DNA of 64,000 bases from Siderastrea radians. Its lineage: Eukaryota > Cnidaria > Anthozoa > Scleractinia > Rhizangiidae. Of the stretch, positions 13,451 to 26,755 are shown in pieces; the first letter of the stretch is position 1; every line of letters starts with the position of its first letter. The notes beneath the pieces are model-generated. The model was not told the origin of the DNA and did not search any database. It saw nothing but the letters and a program-made list of their open reading frames with translations. The position numbers and the translations under genes were made by a program. The DNA lies in contig OZ024890.1 in assembly GCA_964017195.1 (NCBI GenBank), positions 20,980,701 to 21,044,700 on the forward strand, read 5' to 3'.

Positions 13451-16400
13451 CAGAGTTATCTTCTCCCAGCTTTATTGGTTAGAATTTGTGAATTGACTGG
13501 TGCATTGTTTCGAAATTTAAAGGTGACTTAGCTGAAACTGTGTTGTAAATTTTTGGTTTATTTCAGGCGAGCTAAAAAATGAATGGCAGTAAACTCGTAA
13601 TCGGCATGTAACTACGTGGGTGTGACAGAAAAATAGAAGCACTGTGCAGTATAAATAGAGACCGAGAATATTTCCATCAGTGGTAAAAATGCTGTATACA
13701 CTGCGTAATGGTGTAGGAGAAACGGAAATCTGTGATTAAGGAAGGAGGCATAAAAATTAATTTTAATAAAAATACGAAAAGGCAGATATTGATGATAACT
13801 TATACATTCAAAACAAACTTTTCTGACTAAAAGGTTTATACTAGACTTAACTTTTGTTACTTTTCATCGCCACAATTTAGCAGTGCATTGGTAATACCCA
13901 TCATATCAACATATCATTATGTCCTTAAGAAAAATGCTTAAAATGGTGTGATCTATAGTTTCGGTAATTGACGTTTGAAAGACATAATACACCTGGGCGA
14001 AAGAATGGTAAGTTTAAGAAATATTAAAAATGTCAGTTCCATAGGCCGGGATAAAAGTACCGTCGACGATGGATCTAAAGAAGGGAACTGGGAGCCTGGA
14101 TTTTTTTCTCCAAAATTTCTAAAATATTGAAACATTTTCACTTCTAGTTTTTGTCCATTCTAGACAAACTTTTGCTTCGCGGCGACTCAGCGAACACCGC
14201 GGCACTTGACATGGTAAGGCAAAATGCAGGATTGAATTCGCTAATCACCTGTGTGTGTGTAACAATAGACTAAGTTAGATAAGAATTCAATAACCAAGAT
14301 TGAGAATTGCAAGTTGTGTTTTAACCTATATCACCAGCTATATCAGTAAATTATTACGTTTTATCGGCTATTCAGCTATATCAGCAACGCATTGGCTGTA
14401 TCACTATAAATTATCAAGCTGCATTAGCAAAATTCTCATATGCATATTAAAGGGGACTCAATTAATCAACTCTTCCGAACGAATTAGCCATCCCTCAGAG
14501 CAACGTCAACTTGAAAATTATTCGCAAAAACGAGGTCACGTTATAATTAGTAACACTACAATTTTTAAGCACAACAGGTCAAGGAGCACATTTTTTGGGA
14601 ACAATCATTTTATTTTATTATTCTAGTCTACAAAAAACAGAATACGTGAAATGCCAGCTTCCAAAATAACTATAATTGTGTAAACGGAATGCCGTTATTT
14701 GAGTAGGTACAGTATTTCTTGTCAACACAGTCTTTTGATGAGGAAATATTCAGTTCTAGTCTTCCAAAATTTCCCGTACAAGCTCTGGTGAAAAATAAGA
14801 GACATGTGCATGGGAGTGTATTTATCTTTTGAAAACCTGTATCTCAATAGTTTATAGCTCTACTGAACCCAAATTTTCGTGCAGGCAAATGTTTTGTGTC
14901 TACTATAGCTTGAGACATAACTCCTTTCAACCACTTTTGAAAAAAGAATTGTTCTGACGTCATCAATTTACCACTGGCCGACGACTGGCACACGTACAGT
15001 TTTCCCGCCAAAAATGGGGGAGACGAGCCGCAAAATTTCTCAAGCTTGGCGTACTGAAAATGCTCCTCTGCCCCTCCTTATAGTCTTTGGTCTTAAAGAA
15101 TGAAAGTTTGAAGTTCAGTTCACTTGAATTGGCGCACTGTTCAAATGTAATGGAATTTCTCTGTTCAAATATCGTGAAGTATTTCTGAAATATTTTGCAG
15201 TTAATTTCCTCCGTTATAATTGATTTAAATGACAAACATAACAGCAAGGCTGATCTGACTAGGTAGAAAGATTTGACTCTGCAAGACATCAACTCGACAC
15301 TAATAGAACTTAAACAGAGCAGGGTTGCAGCCGTCGGACAGCTGTTTCGCTCTTCTTAGAGCTCATCAGTTTACAAGATCCTACGTACACGTGCAGCATT
15401 TTCGTTTGCGGTCCTTTACTGATATTGTTCTACTGTATAACTGATTTAAGCAGTATGTATTTTAGCTTGGAAAAACATTACTAAGCTCGTCACCAGTCTC
15501 CCCTGTAGCTCAATTGGTTAGAGCATGCCGACCTTTGGGCGCAAGGACGTGGGTTGATTTTCGATCGTTGAATCGAGAATTTTCTTGTTGTTCTCATGGT
15601 CTTCATGTGACAAACCGAATACAGTTTACACACTGAACTGACGAAATTTTACATCTACCATCTTCTGTTTGTCGACCTATCTCCACTTTTTTATCTCACA
15701 GATTCAGCAAAAGAGAAAAACCACAGTCTTTAGCATCCGGTATCGGTAAGTCAATCGACTTCTGGCTGTGCGAGCAGGGATAAATATAATGTACAACATC
15801 GGCTTGCAAGCCTCGCCAGTTGTTCTCGGGACACCTCACAACATCGCACCAAAAGTAAACAGTTACATTGTCATATAGCAGTAAGTTTGTCCTACAGTAT
15901 GTCAGACTCTTTGAGACACCCTCCCTCTCCCGGTCAGTATTGACAGCACTGAGAAAATTGTAAACGATTTTTGCCGGAGTTCAACACTGCATGGGCGCCT
16001 CAAGACTTATGGCCAAGCTTCCAGTTCGACATTTATTTTCTTTTCGTTTGCGGAAATGTTTTATTTGTGTCTGTTTAGGTATCATATAACATTATCTGAT
16101 CAGACATTTTTACATTGCATACTTATGCTGAGCGAACGTCTCTACAGCCCCTGGCTTGCTTTTTAAAATGTGTCAAAATAAATCAATCGATAAAAATTCC
16201 CACAAGATAAGGAAATAAAGCTGATTTACCTGTTATCAATGGGCAGAGAAATTAGAGGAAAGCAGCTTTTTCGCAATGAATAATGAAGAAACTAAGGAAA
16301 TGAAATAAGTAGGGAAAATACAGTTTTGTTTTTCAATATGTAAAAAAAAAAAAAAAACCCGGTCATTTATTTATCGTCAATCCATATTAATGACGGGATC

Positions 16401-17039
16401 GATGTGGAAGACCTAATATTTGCAGACACTGTTCTGAGGCTTATCTCAGATTCAAGCCATGTTAATAATAAACAGATTTAGTTAATTTCTATATTTATCA
16501 GATTTTTAATGAGGCATTTTGAATCATTAAGATAATAAGCTGTCATAAAACCGCATGATTATTGGAGGTTCTTACTTCGGTGCGACTTTTTCAACTCCAT
16601 TCCGCCCTACAGGCAAGATCATGAACGCACGTATGTGGTCTCCTGTTTCGCTTAATCCGTGGTCCGTATTTCAGGGGCAACCATGCAACGAATTTACTCT
16701 TTCTAGTAAAATCTGTTTGACTGAAATCGCCTCAAGGCCAAATGTTGGGTTTCATTTTAGAAAAAAAACAAGACTTTTCTTCACCACAAACGGGTTTTCG
16801 TAGCATGGCTTGTTCAATGTTCTGAGTTTTCTCGATGGATCTTCCCGTTTTTTTCTTCAATTTTTTGACATTTTGTTAGTTTAACACTGGTGAAACATTG
16901 ATGAATTTAGCTTCTAAGCTCGTCTTCTACTTAGGGTTTTATTCCCAAGGTCAAACGCCCCGTGCAGTATTTTTCCAGAAACATATTTAGGTCTGTGGCC
17001 AATGACCCCAGTTTCAGGTGGTATTGTTATTTTGCTGTA
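13451..17039. other. Intergenic, no gene seen
   Basis: AT-rich non-coding DNA. A degenerate tRNA-like SINE head lies at 15500-15563 and a poly-A run near 16340. No exon was supported. Confidence 0.5.
15500..15563 (+). mobile_element. Degenerate tRNA-derived SINE head
   Basis: CCCTGTAGCTCAATTGGTTA resembles the D-arm and A box of a tRNA, and GGGTTGATTTTCGAT 50 bases later resembles a decayed T-arm/B box. The acceptor stem cannot be closed, so a functional tRNA is excluded. It is probably the 5' head of an old SINE. Confidence 0.5.
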
Positions 17040-17213
17040 TATGGTGGTTCTAACTTTTGAGTATGTGAACGAAATCGTAAATTTTGACCATTCAGATGAA
17101 AGCTGGCACTGAGGACGGTAATCTGACTATTCAAGAAAGTGTGACTATTCAAGTGAAAGCTCAGTACTTTCCTGAGGACCGCTATGATACAGTTTTTTCA
17201 GTGCTGTACAGGG
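17040..17213 (+). repeat. Dispersed ~115-bp repeat, left part
   Basis: Contains the cassette words GGTGGTTCTAACTTTTGAGT, GACCATTCAGATGAAAGCT, AGTACTTTCCTGAGGACC and GTGCTGTACAGGG. It is cut at 17213 by a 320-bp inverted-repeat element and resumes at 17543. Confidence 0.7.
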
Positions 17214-17533
17214 TTCACAGCGGGCAAACGCACGACGTGTGCGCAGTTCCCGCCATAATTTTACAAAGGAAAATATAGACAAATGTAGAAAGTTTCACTT
17301 TAACCGCAAAACTTAATGCCAAATCTAAAAACTTACGATTTTTACTTCGAGCATGTGTTCAGAATGAAGTAACTGGCGTTCACAAGTTTTATCGGCGCGA
17401 AATTTTCTTTATCGGGACATTTTATGTGTCGTTTTCATACGAACTTCGCGCTCGTAAAAGGCTGAACTGATTCAAACTTCAAGGCTCTGCAAAACCGGAA
17501 ATGACGTTGGTTTTTGCGTTTGACCGCTGTGAA
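17214..17533. mobile_element. 320-bp inverted-repeat element, 9-bp TSD
   Basis: Terminal inverted repeats TTCACAGCGGGCAAACGC (left) and GCGTTTGACCGCTGTGAA (right), one mismatch. The 9-bp word TGTACAGGG stands immediately outside each end (17205-17213 and 17534-17542). Removing the element restores the normal order of the dispersed repeat (CTGTACAGGG then TGGTTCTAAC), which supports insertion. Non-coding, hence non-autonomous; a 9-bp duplication fits Mutator-like elements, but the superfamily is inference. Confidence 0.85.
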
Positions 17534-17620
17534 TGTACAGGGTGGTTCTAACTTTTGATCGAGTCTGTGAACGAAATCCTAAATGTGAAAGTGAAATTTG
17601 CTTTTTTTTCCCAAGCCATT
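17534..17620 (+). repeat. Dispersed ~115-bp repeat, right part
   Basis: Continues the unit interrupted at 17213: TGTACAGGGTGGTTCTAAC, then 'gagtctgtgaacgaaatcct' and 'aaatgtgaaagtgaaa'. Confidence 0.65.
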
Positions 17621-20600
17621 TGGTTATATCTTGCCCGCTTGTGGAGTTGGAGGTTAAGGTGATTTATTAATTGTAGCAGGTTGTCTTTCATTTAATTTTC
17701 TTTATTCAAGTTTTTTTTTATTGAACAAAAATATGTTAAAAGCCGAACGCGATCAGTCTGTCTTCTATTAATATTCCATCAATGCTGCTGTGCCTCTTAT
17801 GTCCATATTTTAATATCTCGCCTTCTCTCATTTTAAAAGGCCGAATATGTGAACGAAGCTCGGAATTTTTGTTGTTGTTTTTTTTGTCAGTGAGATAATG
17901 TTACCTTTGTTTCGAAGGAATTTTTACCATTTTTCCTTTTCTTTCCATTTTGTAATTGAACCGGAAGAGAATTGTTCAAATTTCCCTTCTTTTGCACAAT
18001 GAAATTGGACAATTCGGCAGCAGATTGTTCATTATAGAAGCCACCAGAATGTTGTATTTCATTAACATTCAGTCTGAACTTTTAATTTCAAAATACAACA
18101 TCACACATTTGACATATCTTGCTACCCTCCTTTAGGATTTCACAAAACACTGGAAATCTGACAGGATGGAAACTTTAGTTTGGTTAACTGAAATGCTAAG
18201 AACGTGATGTAGTTCGCAAATTCATCTTTAAAGTTTTAATTTGCTTTGGACAATTACCGATTTTGTTTACTCGTGGCTCCCTCTGAGTTGCTTCCGCCTG
18301 TTTCTCCTTTTTTCGTGACTAATAATTACCAAAGGGGCCAAAGGGGTAGTTCATAATGTGTTGACTCATTAATATTCTAATGAACCTCTTAAAATTGCAA
18401 AACGGGAGCACTCAAAAAGCTAAACGCGTTTCCGGCTACTTTTTCAGGCTATGCGGTTCGTCTTGCAGACTTGTAGAAGTATGATATATCTCCGTAGTTA
18501 CGCGTTTAGTAAAAGCAATTAAAGCAAGCAACAAATAATACCTGCAGCGAAAACACTTTAATTAATCAAAGTGAAATTAAAATGGAATATAGCTGGAACT
18601 TTGCCGGAACTAGACGAGTTTAGTTTCATTGTTTCAGCCGGATGGGAGTTCTTCCTAAAAGAAGGCGAATAACACATCAGAAATTCTGATGATAAGTGAT
18701 AGGCTAAAAAAGTTAATGAACTCAGCCCCCCCAAGCGTATTTTGAATAAATTATAAGAAAAAAAAAACACTACTTAACGAGGGCGGGGTGTTAAGACTTA
18801 TCTTAAAGCTAAAAAGCGCTCGAGCTGCTGCCTACGTTGAGAACAGGTTAAGAAGGTCTTCCAAGCAACTGTTGAATTAGGTCAGTAAAGATATTTTTAT
18901 GTTGTACGTCCATTGATAGACGCCTAATTATTTTTCGAACGTTCAAGAACCATTTGGCATTCAGTAATAAGGACCAAGTGGTGATTGAAACTTGAAATTG
19001 TTAATATTTTCCACAACTCATTTTCCGTTCCTTGAATTGAGGAACTTGAAAGTTAAAAAAAATAGTCGTATAAATGAAAGGCAACTTCCTCAAGCGGAAG
19101 GTAAGAGACATAAAAGAGTAAGGCATTTTACCAGACATTGATTCTTTACATTCCATTTTAATTTCTATAAAATCCAGTAATTAGGTTCTCCCGCGTTTTA
19201 CAACAGGGAAAATTAAGAAACGATATCGCTAGCTGTCAGTTTTGGACAAAGACAAAAGAATCCCAGCGTAACACGAACGTCAAGCGTTTTTGAGTTTTCA
19301 CTGCTACTCATAAGGATTTTATCTACAGCCGACTTGGACTCAAAATTTAGATGGGCTTACTTAAATTGTCAAAGGAACTTATAAAACAAGAAGTTCGTGC
19401 ATGACAGCAAGCGATCAACTGAGAAAACTTCTTTGAAGGTGAAAAGGTTTGAAAAAATTTACTAAAGAAACCAATTGACCACGCATCTGATATCAAAGGA
19501 TTAAAGTTTATACGCAAAGTGGATTTCTTTACGACAACGATCATGCACGAAATCGCGCCTGCACGCAAAACATTTGAAAATAATTTGATTTTTCTTTATT
19601 AAAAATGTTGTAAGACACCCATAAAAAATTAAATAATTTAATCAAAGTTAGTGTAAAAGGTAACAGACTTTCGAGTCATTAAAGAAACGAGCATGTCAGT
19701 CAATCGCGCTTTCTATTATGTGGAATACAACAGACTTAAAAATTGTTCATCAAATTTACCCTGATTAATTATTTATTTGCTTGTCAAACACTCCTGAATG
19801 TTCTTTCTTCCTGTTTCTTTTTCCACCTCTGTGGTTACCTTCTCTCTTTCTTTTAGCGGGGAAAGAACTGAACCTTCCCCGGAAATCTGCTACCAGTGTT
19901 CCAAAAGATTTTAATCTTTTTCCTGCATAAGGCTGATAAAAGGTGCTCCAATGTAATTTTACTTTTAAATTGACACATTGGTGCAAAGAACTCCTCTTTA
20001 TTCTCTTCTCTTTATTCCGTGATGTAAAACTGATGACGTCACAAGTAGAGAAAGAAGGCGTATCACTAAATGTTGCTCCGTGTGGTGAAATTTTTTAGTC
20101 AAGAGTACTAGTCCCGTCTTCGATCTTAACGACTGTTAAAGTCTCTTTCTTCAAAAACAAAGGACCTTTTTAATGGCTCCATGCACTTTTCTTTTTGAGC
20201 CACTCTTTGGAGATGATTCGGTTTTATAGGGTTAAAAAGTGTTGCAAAATAAGGGTTCTCGATCATTTTTCTTCCATTTTTTAATTACAATACAGGAGAC
20301 TATAAAAGGTCATGATTAATTTCATCTCCGGAGAAAGGCAATTTTATTAAGGCTATAGTCATAAACATCTTTAAACATGGGAAGAACCGCGGTACCATTT
20401 ACAAGCATCATGTGTCGTGGCAGAACTGATTTGATCCTGAACTGTATACAATTCTTATAGATCGTGATCCAAAGTTTGAAAAAAATTATTACAAACATTG
20501 AAATATCCTTTCGCACAATCGTCGCATTTCTTGCGTAGTATTTCTAATATCTGACGATTGCGAAATTTCAGTTAATCTGCATAACATTTGTTTTCAGTTT

Positions 20601-23600
20601 CTTCAGAGGCAAACATGACAGAACAGGACGCGTACGAAGGTGAAAACAATAAAATAAGAGGAAAGAAAGGCTAAACTAAATGTCGCAAATATCTACGCTA
20701 GCAGCTTTTACATCCATTATGTCCGGCTTGTAAAGAAAGAAATTCATTTCTTTTTCTGTCTCGATGATTACGGATAAAAGTAAGCCGGCAGGGAAGAGCG
20801 ACGTATGATTTCCAACATCCGCGTATTATCAAAATCTCTCCAAACAATACCAGAGATTGTTATTGTTTCAAGATCCATTCAAATTTATCTAACACCAGTC
20901 GTCTTTGACTAATATGGAATTCCATTTAACACGGCTTGCGACCGCGATAATAAACAGCGAATAAAGCCAGACACATCCAACAGTGCGGCAGAAGACTTTT
21001 ACATCTGAACTAGTAGTAATGATTTCTTCGCTTTCAAGGTATGAGACGATTTAGTTTTTAATACTAAATAGAGATAGGATTAAGGAAAAAGACACGCAAG
21101 TCACCATCCCAAAACTTATATTAGAAAACTGATGAACAGCTTTCGCAAAACGTTGAATGGTTTTAGTTTTGTCTAGAGAACTAGTCTCTCGTCTCTGATG
21201 GGGGCTTCATTTATTTTGTTGGCATATGCACGCGCTTAACAAAAACTGAAAACGAAAATACGCTCTTCTTCCGTTGTACACCACACAGAAGTAAAATTCG
21301 TTTATCCATCGTTGGGCAAAAATTTAAGCGTTTTGTTTTTCTTATACGTTTACCAAGTAATTTCTTGAAGAAAAGGAACTTCAAAGATAAGAATTGAAAC
21401 CTTCGTGTGGAAAAACACTTAAATAAACAATAGTTTTTCGGGCTAAATATCCGTAATGCGTTTAATGGAGTCACTTAGTAAGGACTATACCCGTCTAGTG
21501 TTAGCAAAAACAGTTTGTATAAGTGACTGCCAGAAAACAATTTATGCCACCGCTCCACTGAAAACAGTGGACTTCTCTCGCAATTAATCCTTCCACTTCC
21601 AGTTAAGGACAAACCTTCAATCTTGATCTGTGGCTCCAACACTTGAAACTGTGGATAAAATCGATTACAATGTGACTGATTCAAATGCAATCTTATGAGC
21701 TTTATTATTTTGCGAAGCTCCGTTTTCAATATTTTGATTTTTTGGCGTGTTTTTCAGTCCTAATCGTTGACACTTAGGTGATCTGAAAATACAGACTTTC
21801 ATTTCTGAATGATGATTAAGTTCTGGATTAAATTCTCATATAGCCGGCTAGCCGCAAACATATGACTCATTTACGAGTTTTTCCTTTGACACGCTCTTTC
21901 TGTCGTTTAGATATAATTTTCTAGGTAAATCTTAGAGTTGCCAGAGTAAAATACATTGGTTGTCACTGTGGGATCACAAGGAACTGTGCGTGTCGAGCAA
22001 CAAACGTTAAGCAATATTATTATTGTGATTATCACAGCCGCATTTAGACTGATCCTTATTTTTAAAATATAAACTGACATATTCATGGAGAGTTCGTATT
22101 GGACTGAAATTATCCTTTTTTCCAGAGAGGTTCCCATGCCGTCCTTTTTATTTTTTAATTTGCTTCCAAATTTTTCTTTACTGTTTAATGCATTTAACTT
22201 ATCACTTCTTAGCACAAAACCCACTTTATTCATAAATAATTATTTGTACCGTTAGCAATGCGCATGTTAATCGCAACTCTGGTAGATCAGCGTCAAAAAG
22301 TAAACCCACTGACCAGTATGGGTCGCACGCTCTGGCGGTGACACGCTTTCTCATGTCTTGGACCCGACCCCAGAGTGAGTGTACCGATATTGAAAAAGAA
22401 AAAAGAAAGTACACTTAGTAGTGTTAGAAAGAGGATTGATATACAAAATCAGAAGTCAGATCCTTCTTGTACAGCATAATAAACAGAACAACCAGACGGG
22501 CTCGTGGAACAACCCAGTTCTTACCCTGGCTGTTTTGGCTTAAAAAAACAGGTCATTTTAATTTGTTGACGAACATTGTAAAATATTTAAAAGATACATT
22601 TGTGATAACTAGGGTGTGTAGATAATTGAGACTAAAGTAATCAAAACTAATAAAGAATTTAGGAAAACATGCCTGTCAGTGTATGGTTCCCATAGCAACA
22701 TCTCAAATTTTCTGAAGATATTCAAATTGTCGTCAGAAAATTTTAGAAAGAATTACAAAATGGGGGTTACGTTGCTTTATATTTAAAAATGTGTGAATTC
22801 AACGCAAGCACTTTCTTACCTCCCCCACCCCCACCCAGGCTGAATAGGATTAACGATGCAGAAGTCTAGAAGAATATAAATTTGCTTAAGAAATACGACG
22901 TCGTGTATGAACAAGGCTCCATTGCATTTTAGAATTGATATTATTTGCACATCAATCACCGGCCAATCCACGTTAGTCGATCACTTAACCTTTTACGTCT
23001 CCCACGTACAGTCACCGGAGCCTCGAGTCTACAGTCTAACTTGAGAGCAGCTGTGGATTAAAGCCGGAAAGCCTAAAGTGCCAACGTTTAATTGAGCGGT
23101 TAATTGAAAGCTCCAATTGTTTCGTTATCATCGCACAGTATTTTGCTTTGGTACTGTTTGTTTCACTTTAGTTTGCAAAATTACATTTGGCACTATTCCC
23201 CCTCTGGATTAAAATAAATTTGGCTACTCAGATGCAACTGAGACTGAATAGGTTAATTGAAGAATGACGTGCAAGGAAATTCTTTCTGCAGCTGTATGAT
23301 ACCACTGACAGATTCCTAGTAACTGGATGTTGCTAAGGCTGATGGGAGCTAAATGCTTAAGGCAAAAAAAGAAACTTGGGATGTCGAATTTTGGCCAGTG
23401 TCTACGACATACAAGACACATGCTGCGCTAGAACAAGCTACAGACCAGCTACTCCTGTTTTAAACACCAGCAATCTCGCCTTTGATCTCTTTTGATGGTA
23501 GATAGATAAGAAGATAGCTTGTGCATTCCAGGGTAAGAAATATCGCATGATATTTGCTGCGCAGATGGTACCATACTTCATTTATCGACTGTTTTCGTGC

Positions 23601-24626
23601 AGATAACAGCTAATTACGCGGGGTAAGTTACACTAAAGATGATTTGTTGTTTTCTTTAGCTTTGTAAATATCGCTCTGTACATGTAGCTGCTGGTGAGAT
23701 TAGGTTTTCTAGACCGAGTCGGAAATCTGTTTACCATACACGTGTAACGCATCAGAACGATTATTACCATTAGTTGCCTAGTTGCTTAGTCTTTTACTGC
23801 TGTATAAATTCTTCACCCAAGTAATTCTGATGGAACCCTGTAAAAGCACTTACTTCTTCCGCTCTCAATCTCTGTTTTCTCGGCTTATCTTCGTTCGTGG
23901 CATTGTTTTTCTTTTAATTCGTGAGTGCGATTTATATTACTCATATTATTGTTTGCTTTTCTGTTTGGCTAAAAGAGCTGGGAGTGTCAAACTCGAGAAA
24001 ACGCGATTTGCAGGCTCAAACGCGACTAACGCGGTCGCGAAATACATCGATATTTTATATTATTTGGCTTCGATATTTGGTCTCGGGGACTGCATACATG
24101 GGGGCTGCGTGGCCACCGCGAAAGAAAAATATTTGTATTGCTGACTGGGTATGGTTTTTGTGGGCAGGGTATGGAATTTCCTATTTTGATTTCAGTGGTC
24201 CCTTACAGGGCTAACAGGGTGTTGCTTTTCAAAACCATAATCAAAACAAAATGAAAAATGAAAAGAGTTTCAGGCGCATGAATTATGCTTTGAAAACTAC
24301 GCCAATTGAAGCGGCACAGCGAGTGTCACAGATTTGGGGAAGGCTGGAATGAGGCCCCAGCCATGTTTGAAAAGGTCATCCTGTTTTTGTAGGTGGCATG
24401 CAGACCAACCTTGGTTTTAGTTATTTTCGTTCACAAGAATTTTAAAGTTGAAAGGAAAAAGATATCTTACAGCTACGTGAGCTATGGAAATAGAGTGTGG
24501 GGAAAGGGTCAGTTGACCTTTCATCAGCTGGTAGGCATAATCTGATTACGGTACGTCAAAAAATGACCTGTTCATAATTCGGCCAGACTTCTTTCGTCTC
24601 CTTAATTAATAGCCGCTCTATATATA
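17621..24626. other. Intergenic, no gene seen
   Basis: About 7 kb of AT-rich DNA without a supported gene on either strand. One short splice-acceptor-plus-ATG motif near 20600 is described under findings. Other frames are below about 120 residues, compositionally biased and unrecognised. Confidence 0.5.
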
Positions 24627-24636
24627 AGTAAAAGAG
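24627..24636. repeat. Target-site duplication, left copy
   Basis: AGTAAAAGAG, identical to 27433-27442, bracketing the element between them. Confidence 0.85.
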
Positions 24637-24654
24637 GGCATAGTCTAAAACCCG

Positions 24655-24754
24655 GACTGGACTCTGGACTGGACTGGACTCTGGACTCTGGACTCTGGAC
24701 TCTGGACTCTGGACTCTGGACTCTGGACTCTGGACTCTGGACTCTGGACTCTGA
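24655..24754. repeat. 7-bp tandem repeat in left TIR
   Basis: Around thirteen tandem copies of a GGACTCT-type 7-mer, with shortened GGACT units at the outer edge. The mirror array is at 27311-27416. Confidence 0.9.
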
Positions 24755-25274
24755 GATATGTATGATATATGTTCGAAACATCTTCGGTTTTTTTCGGAAA
24801 TCTTCAGTAATCGTCGGCAAACTTCGGAATTCTTCGGAAAACCACCGAATCTTCATCCATTTTCTTTCATTAGTAAAAAATCGCACGACCCTCTCGTGAT
24901 GTTTTGAGAACTTTCAAAACATCACTCCTACCCTAACTGTACTCGAGGGAGGCCTTGCGATTTCCTATATTTATTTTTTTTTGCTTTCTGAGATACAATC
25001 TGTAATAGAAATGTAATAAAATCGTGCAAAATAGACTAAGCTCGAGAGATCTCCTTAAATTTGAATGGAAACTTTTCGACATAAGAAGGAAAAGGAGGGA
25101 AGAGAGGAAAATGCAACGAGGACGGAGTATAGCAATGAGACAAAACAATGGGAGCCTATTCCCGAACTCCTACTAGGAGGCCTTTATATCAGCGATATTC
25201 TCGCGGCTCCGATTTCACTTCTGCGAACGCACGTGTGCTGTTAGTCCTGTTTAGTTAGGAAGATTTTTTAAAGA

Positions 25275-25459
25275 ATGGACAAGCGAAGAAGCTATGCCGA
25301 AGTGATATCTGGAAGTGGTAAGTCTTTTCTTTATATTTATTTGCGCATCTTACGGTATTTGACTTCCATTTGGCTAGCGGTGGCACTTTCAAGTTATACA
25401 ATGTGTCATAATTTCTTTCTTTCAGAGTCATCTTCAGAGTCATCGGTCATGGAGGGCGA
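25275..25459 (+). pseudogene. Captured two-exon 5' gene fragment inside element
   Basis: An ATG at 25275 opens a 43-nt segment followed by a consensus donor (GTAAGT at 25318). A pyrimidine-rich tract and CAG precede a second 34-nt segment (25426-25459), which again ends at GTAAGT. Joined, the frame stays open for 25 residues: a basic start (MDKRRSYAEV), then an acidic/serine stretch containing ESSSESS. I do not recognise the protein. No in-frame third exon was found before the right arm, so this looks like the 5' end of a host gene copied into a non-autonomous transposon (as in Pack-type elements). It could instead be the remnant of the element's own gene. Confidence 0.5.
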
Positions 25460-25512
25460 GTAAGTGACTTCTTTACATCATTGATTTAACCTAAAACTAA
25501 AAAGGTCAAACT

Positions 25513-25740
25513 TACTAGGAAATTCCTAGGGAAATTTATAACGCTAAGAAATTGTATAGTGAACCTGGTATATCTACTAGTGATGGATAAATGCAAACTT
25601 TGGTTCACCGAACAGCCTATAAATACCAGTACCAGGTAGTGTGTTTGCCGGCAACGCCCCAAAAATGATCGGAATGTAGCATGCGGTTGGTCATTTCACG
25701 GACAAAGGTCCAGCTTACTAGGAAATTCCTAGGAAATTCT
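25513..25740. repeat. Direct repeat around CTTACTAGGAAATTCCTAG
   Basis: A word of nearly 20 bases (CTTACTAGGAAATTCCTAG) occurs at about 25512 and again at about 25719 inside the element. Each copy is itself partly palindromic. Its role is unknown. Confidence 0.7.
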
Positions 25741-26243
25741 CACGCGGCAAGCGATTTTTCGTTCTCGCTTGCGTATTTTCCTTGAGGGGAAGAAAGGCTG
25801 CTCGTAGTCTACTTTTTAGCAATTTCTACCGTGGGTTATTTTGAGAACTGGAGGTGGTAAATGTATTTCCCTCGACGCCCCAAAAATGAAAACATGGCAA
25901 CGCATAGGCTAAATAATTGAACAATTTAGAATAGAAACATATCTGAATAATTGTCCGTGCCTATGGTTTCCCCCCTCGCTGAAGGTCGGATGCCTGGGCT
26001 CTCACGCAGGCTCTCTATTTGGGAGTCGCGCGCTATTTACGAGTGAAGTAGCGCGCGCGCGACACCCACCAAAGTTTCGGTATCTTCATAGGTTTTCTCT
26101 TCTTTTTGCCTTTGGGATCGGTTTTTATTCTTTAATTTGAAAAGCTTAAGATCTGTTTTTTTCTAAAAGAAAATTACACAGACACAGAAAATAAAAGAAA
26201 TAACTTTTCATATGCCTGGTAATTTTTCTTTTCCATATAGAGA

Positions 26244-26384
26244 ATATTACACCGCGGCGCGAAGATATGGATTTTATTTTCGAGTGGTAAAAACAATATT
26301 TTACGAAGGAGCGCAGCGAGGGAGTAAAATATTGTTTTTACCACAAGAAAATAAAATTCATATCTTCAAGCCACCGTGTAATTT
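26244..26384. mobile_element. Palindromic MITE nested in the element
   Basis: A near-perfect fold-back: ATTACACCGCGGC at the left pairs with CCACCGTGTAAT at the right, and pairing continues through GGTAAAAACAATATTTTAC to a centre near 26310 (GAAGGAGCGCAGCGAGGGAG). Non-coding. Its design resembles the palindrome at 3719-3864, but the sequence differs. Confidence 0.75.
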
Positions 26385-26755
26385 TCCTTTTATTATATAT
26401 TAGACAGGAGTATTTTTGCACAAGCAACAGTAGGAGTGGGAAATGACGCCATCGATATCCTCACTAGTGAGGATATGGAAAATACGCCACTCGAGCCCCG
26501 GATCTAGGTTTGTATGAACTTAACGAATGGTCTATTTTCCACTAAAACACTTTTGTCTATATATCGCTGAATATAAAGGCCTCCTAGTAGGGGTTCGGGA
26601 ATAGGCTCCCATTGTTTTCTTTCATTGCTATACTCCGTCCTCGTTGCCTTTTCCTCTCTTCCCTTCTTTTCGTCTTTATATCGAAAAGTTTCCATTCAAA
26701 TTTAAGGAGATCTCTCGAGCTTAGTCTATTTTGCACGATTTTATTACATTTCTGA

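Noticed and set aside
24602..24886. PESRVQS-repeat protein (also 27181-27471)
   Set aside because: Translation of the 7-bp tandem repeat in the transposon arms; the two copies are mirror images.
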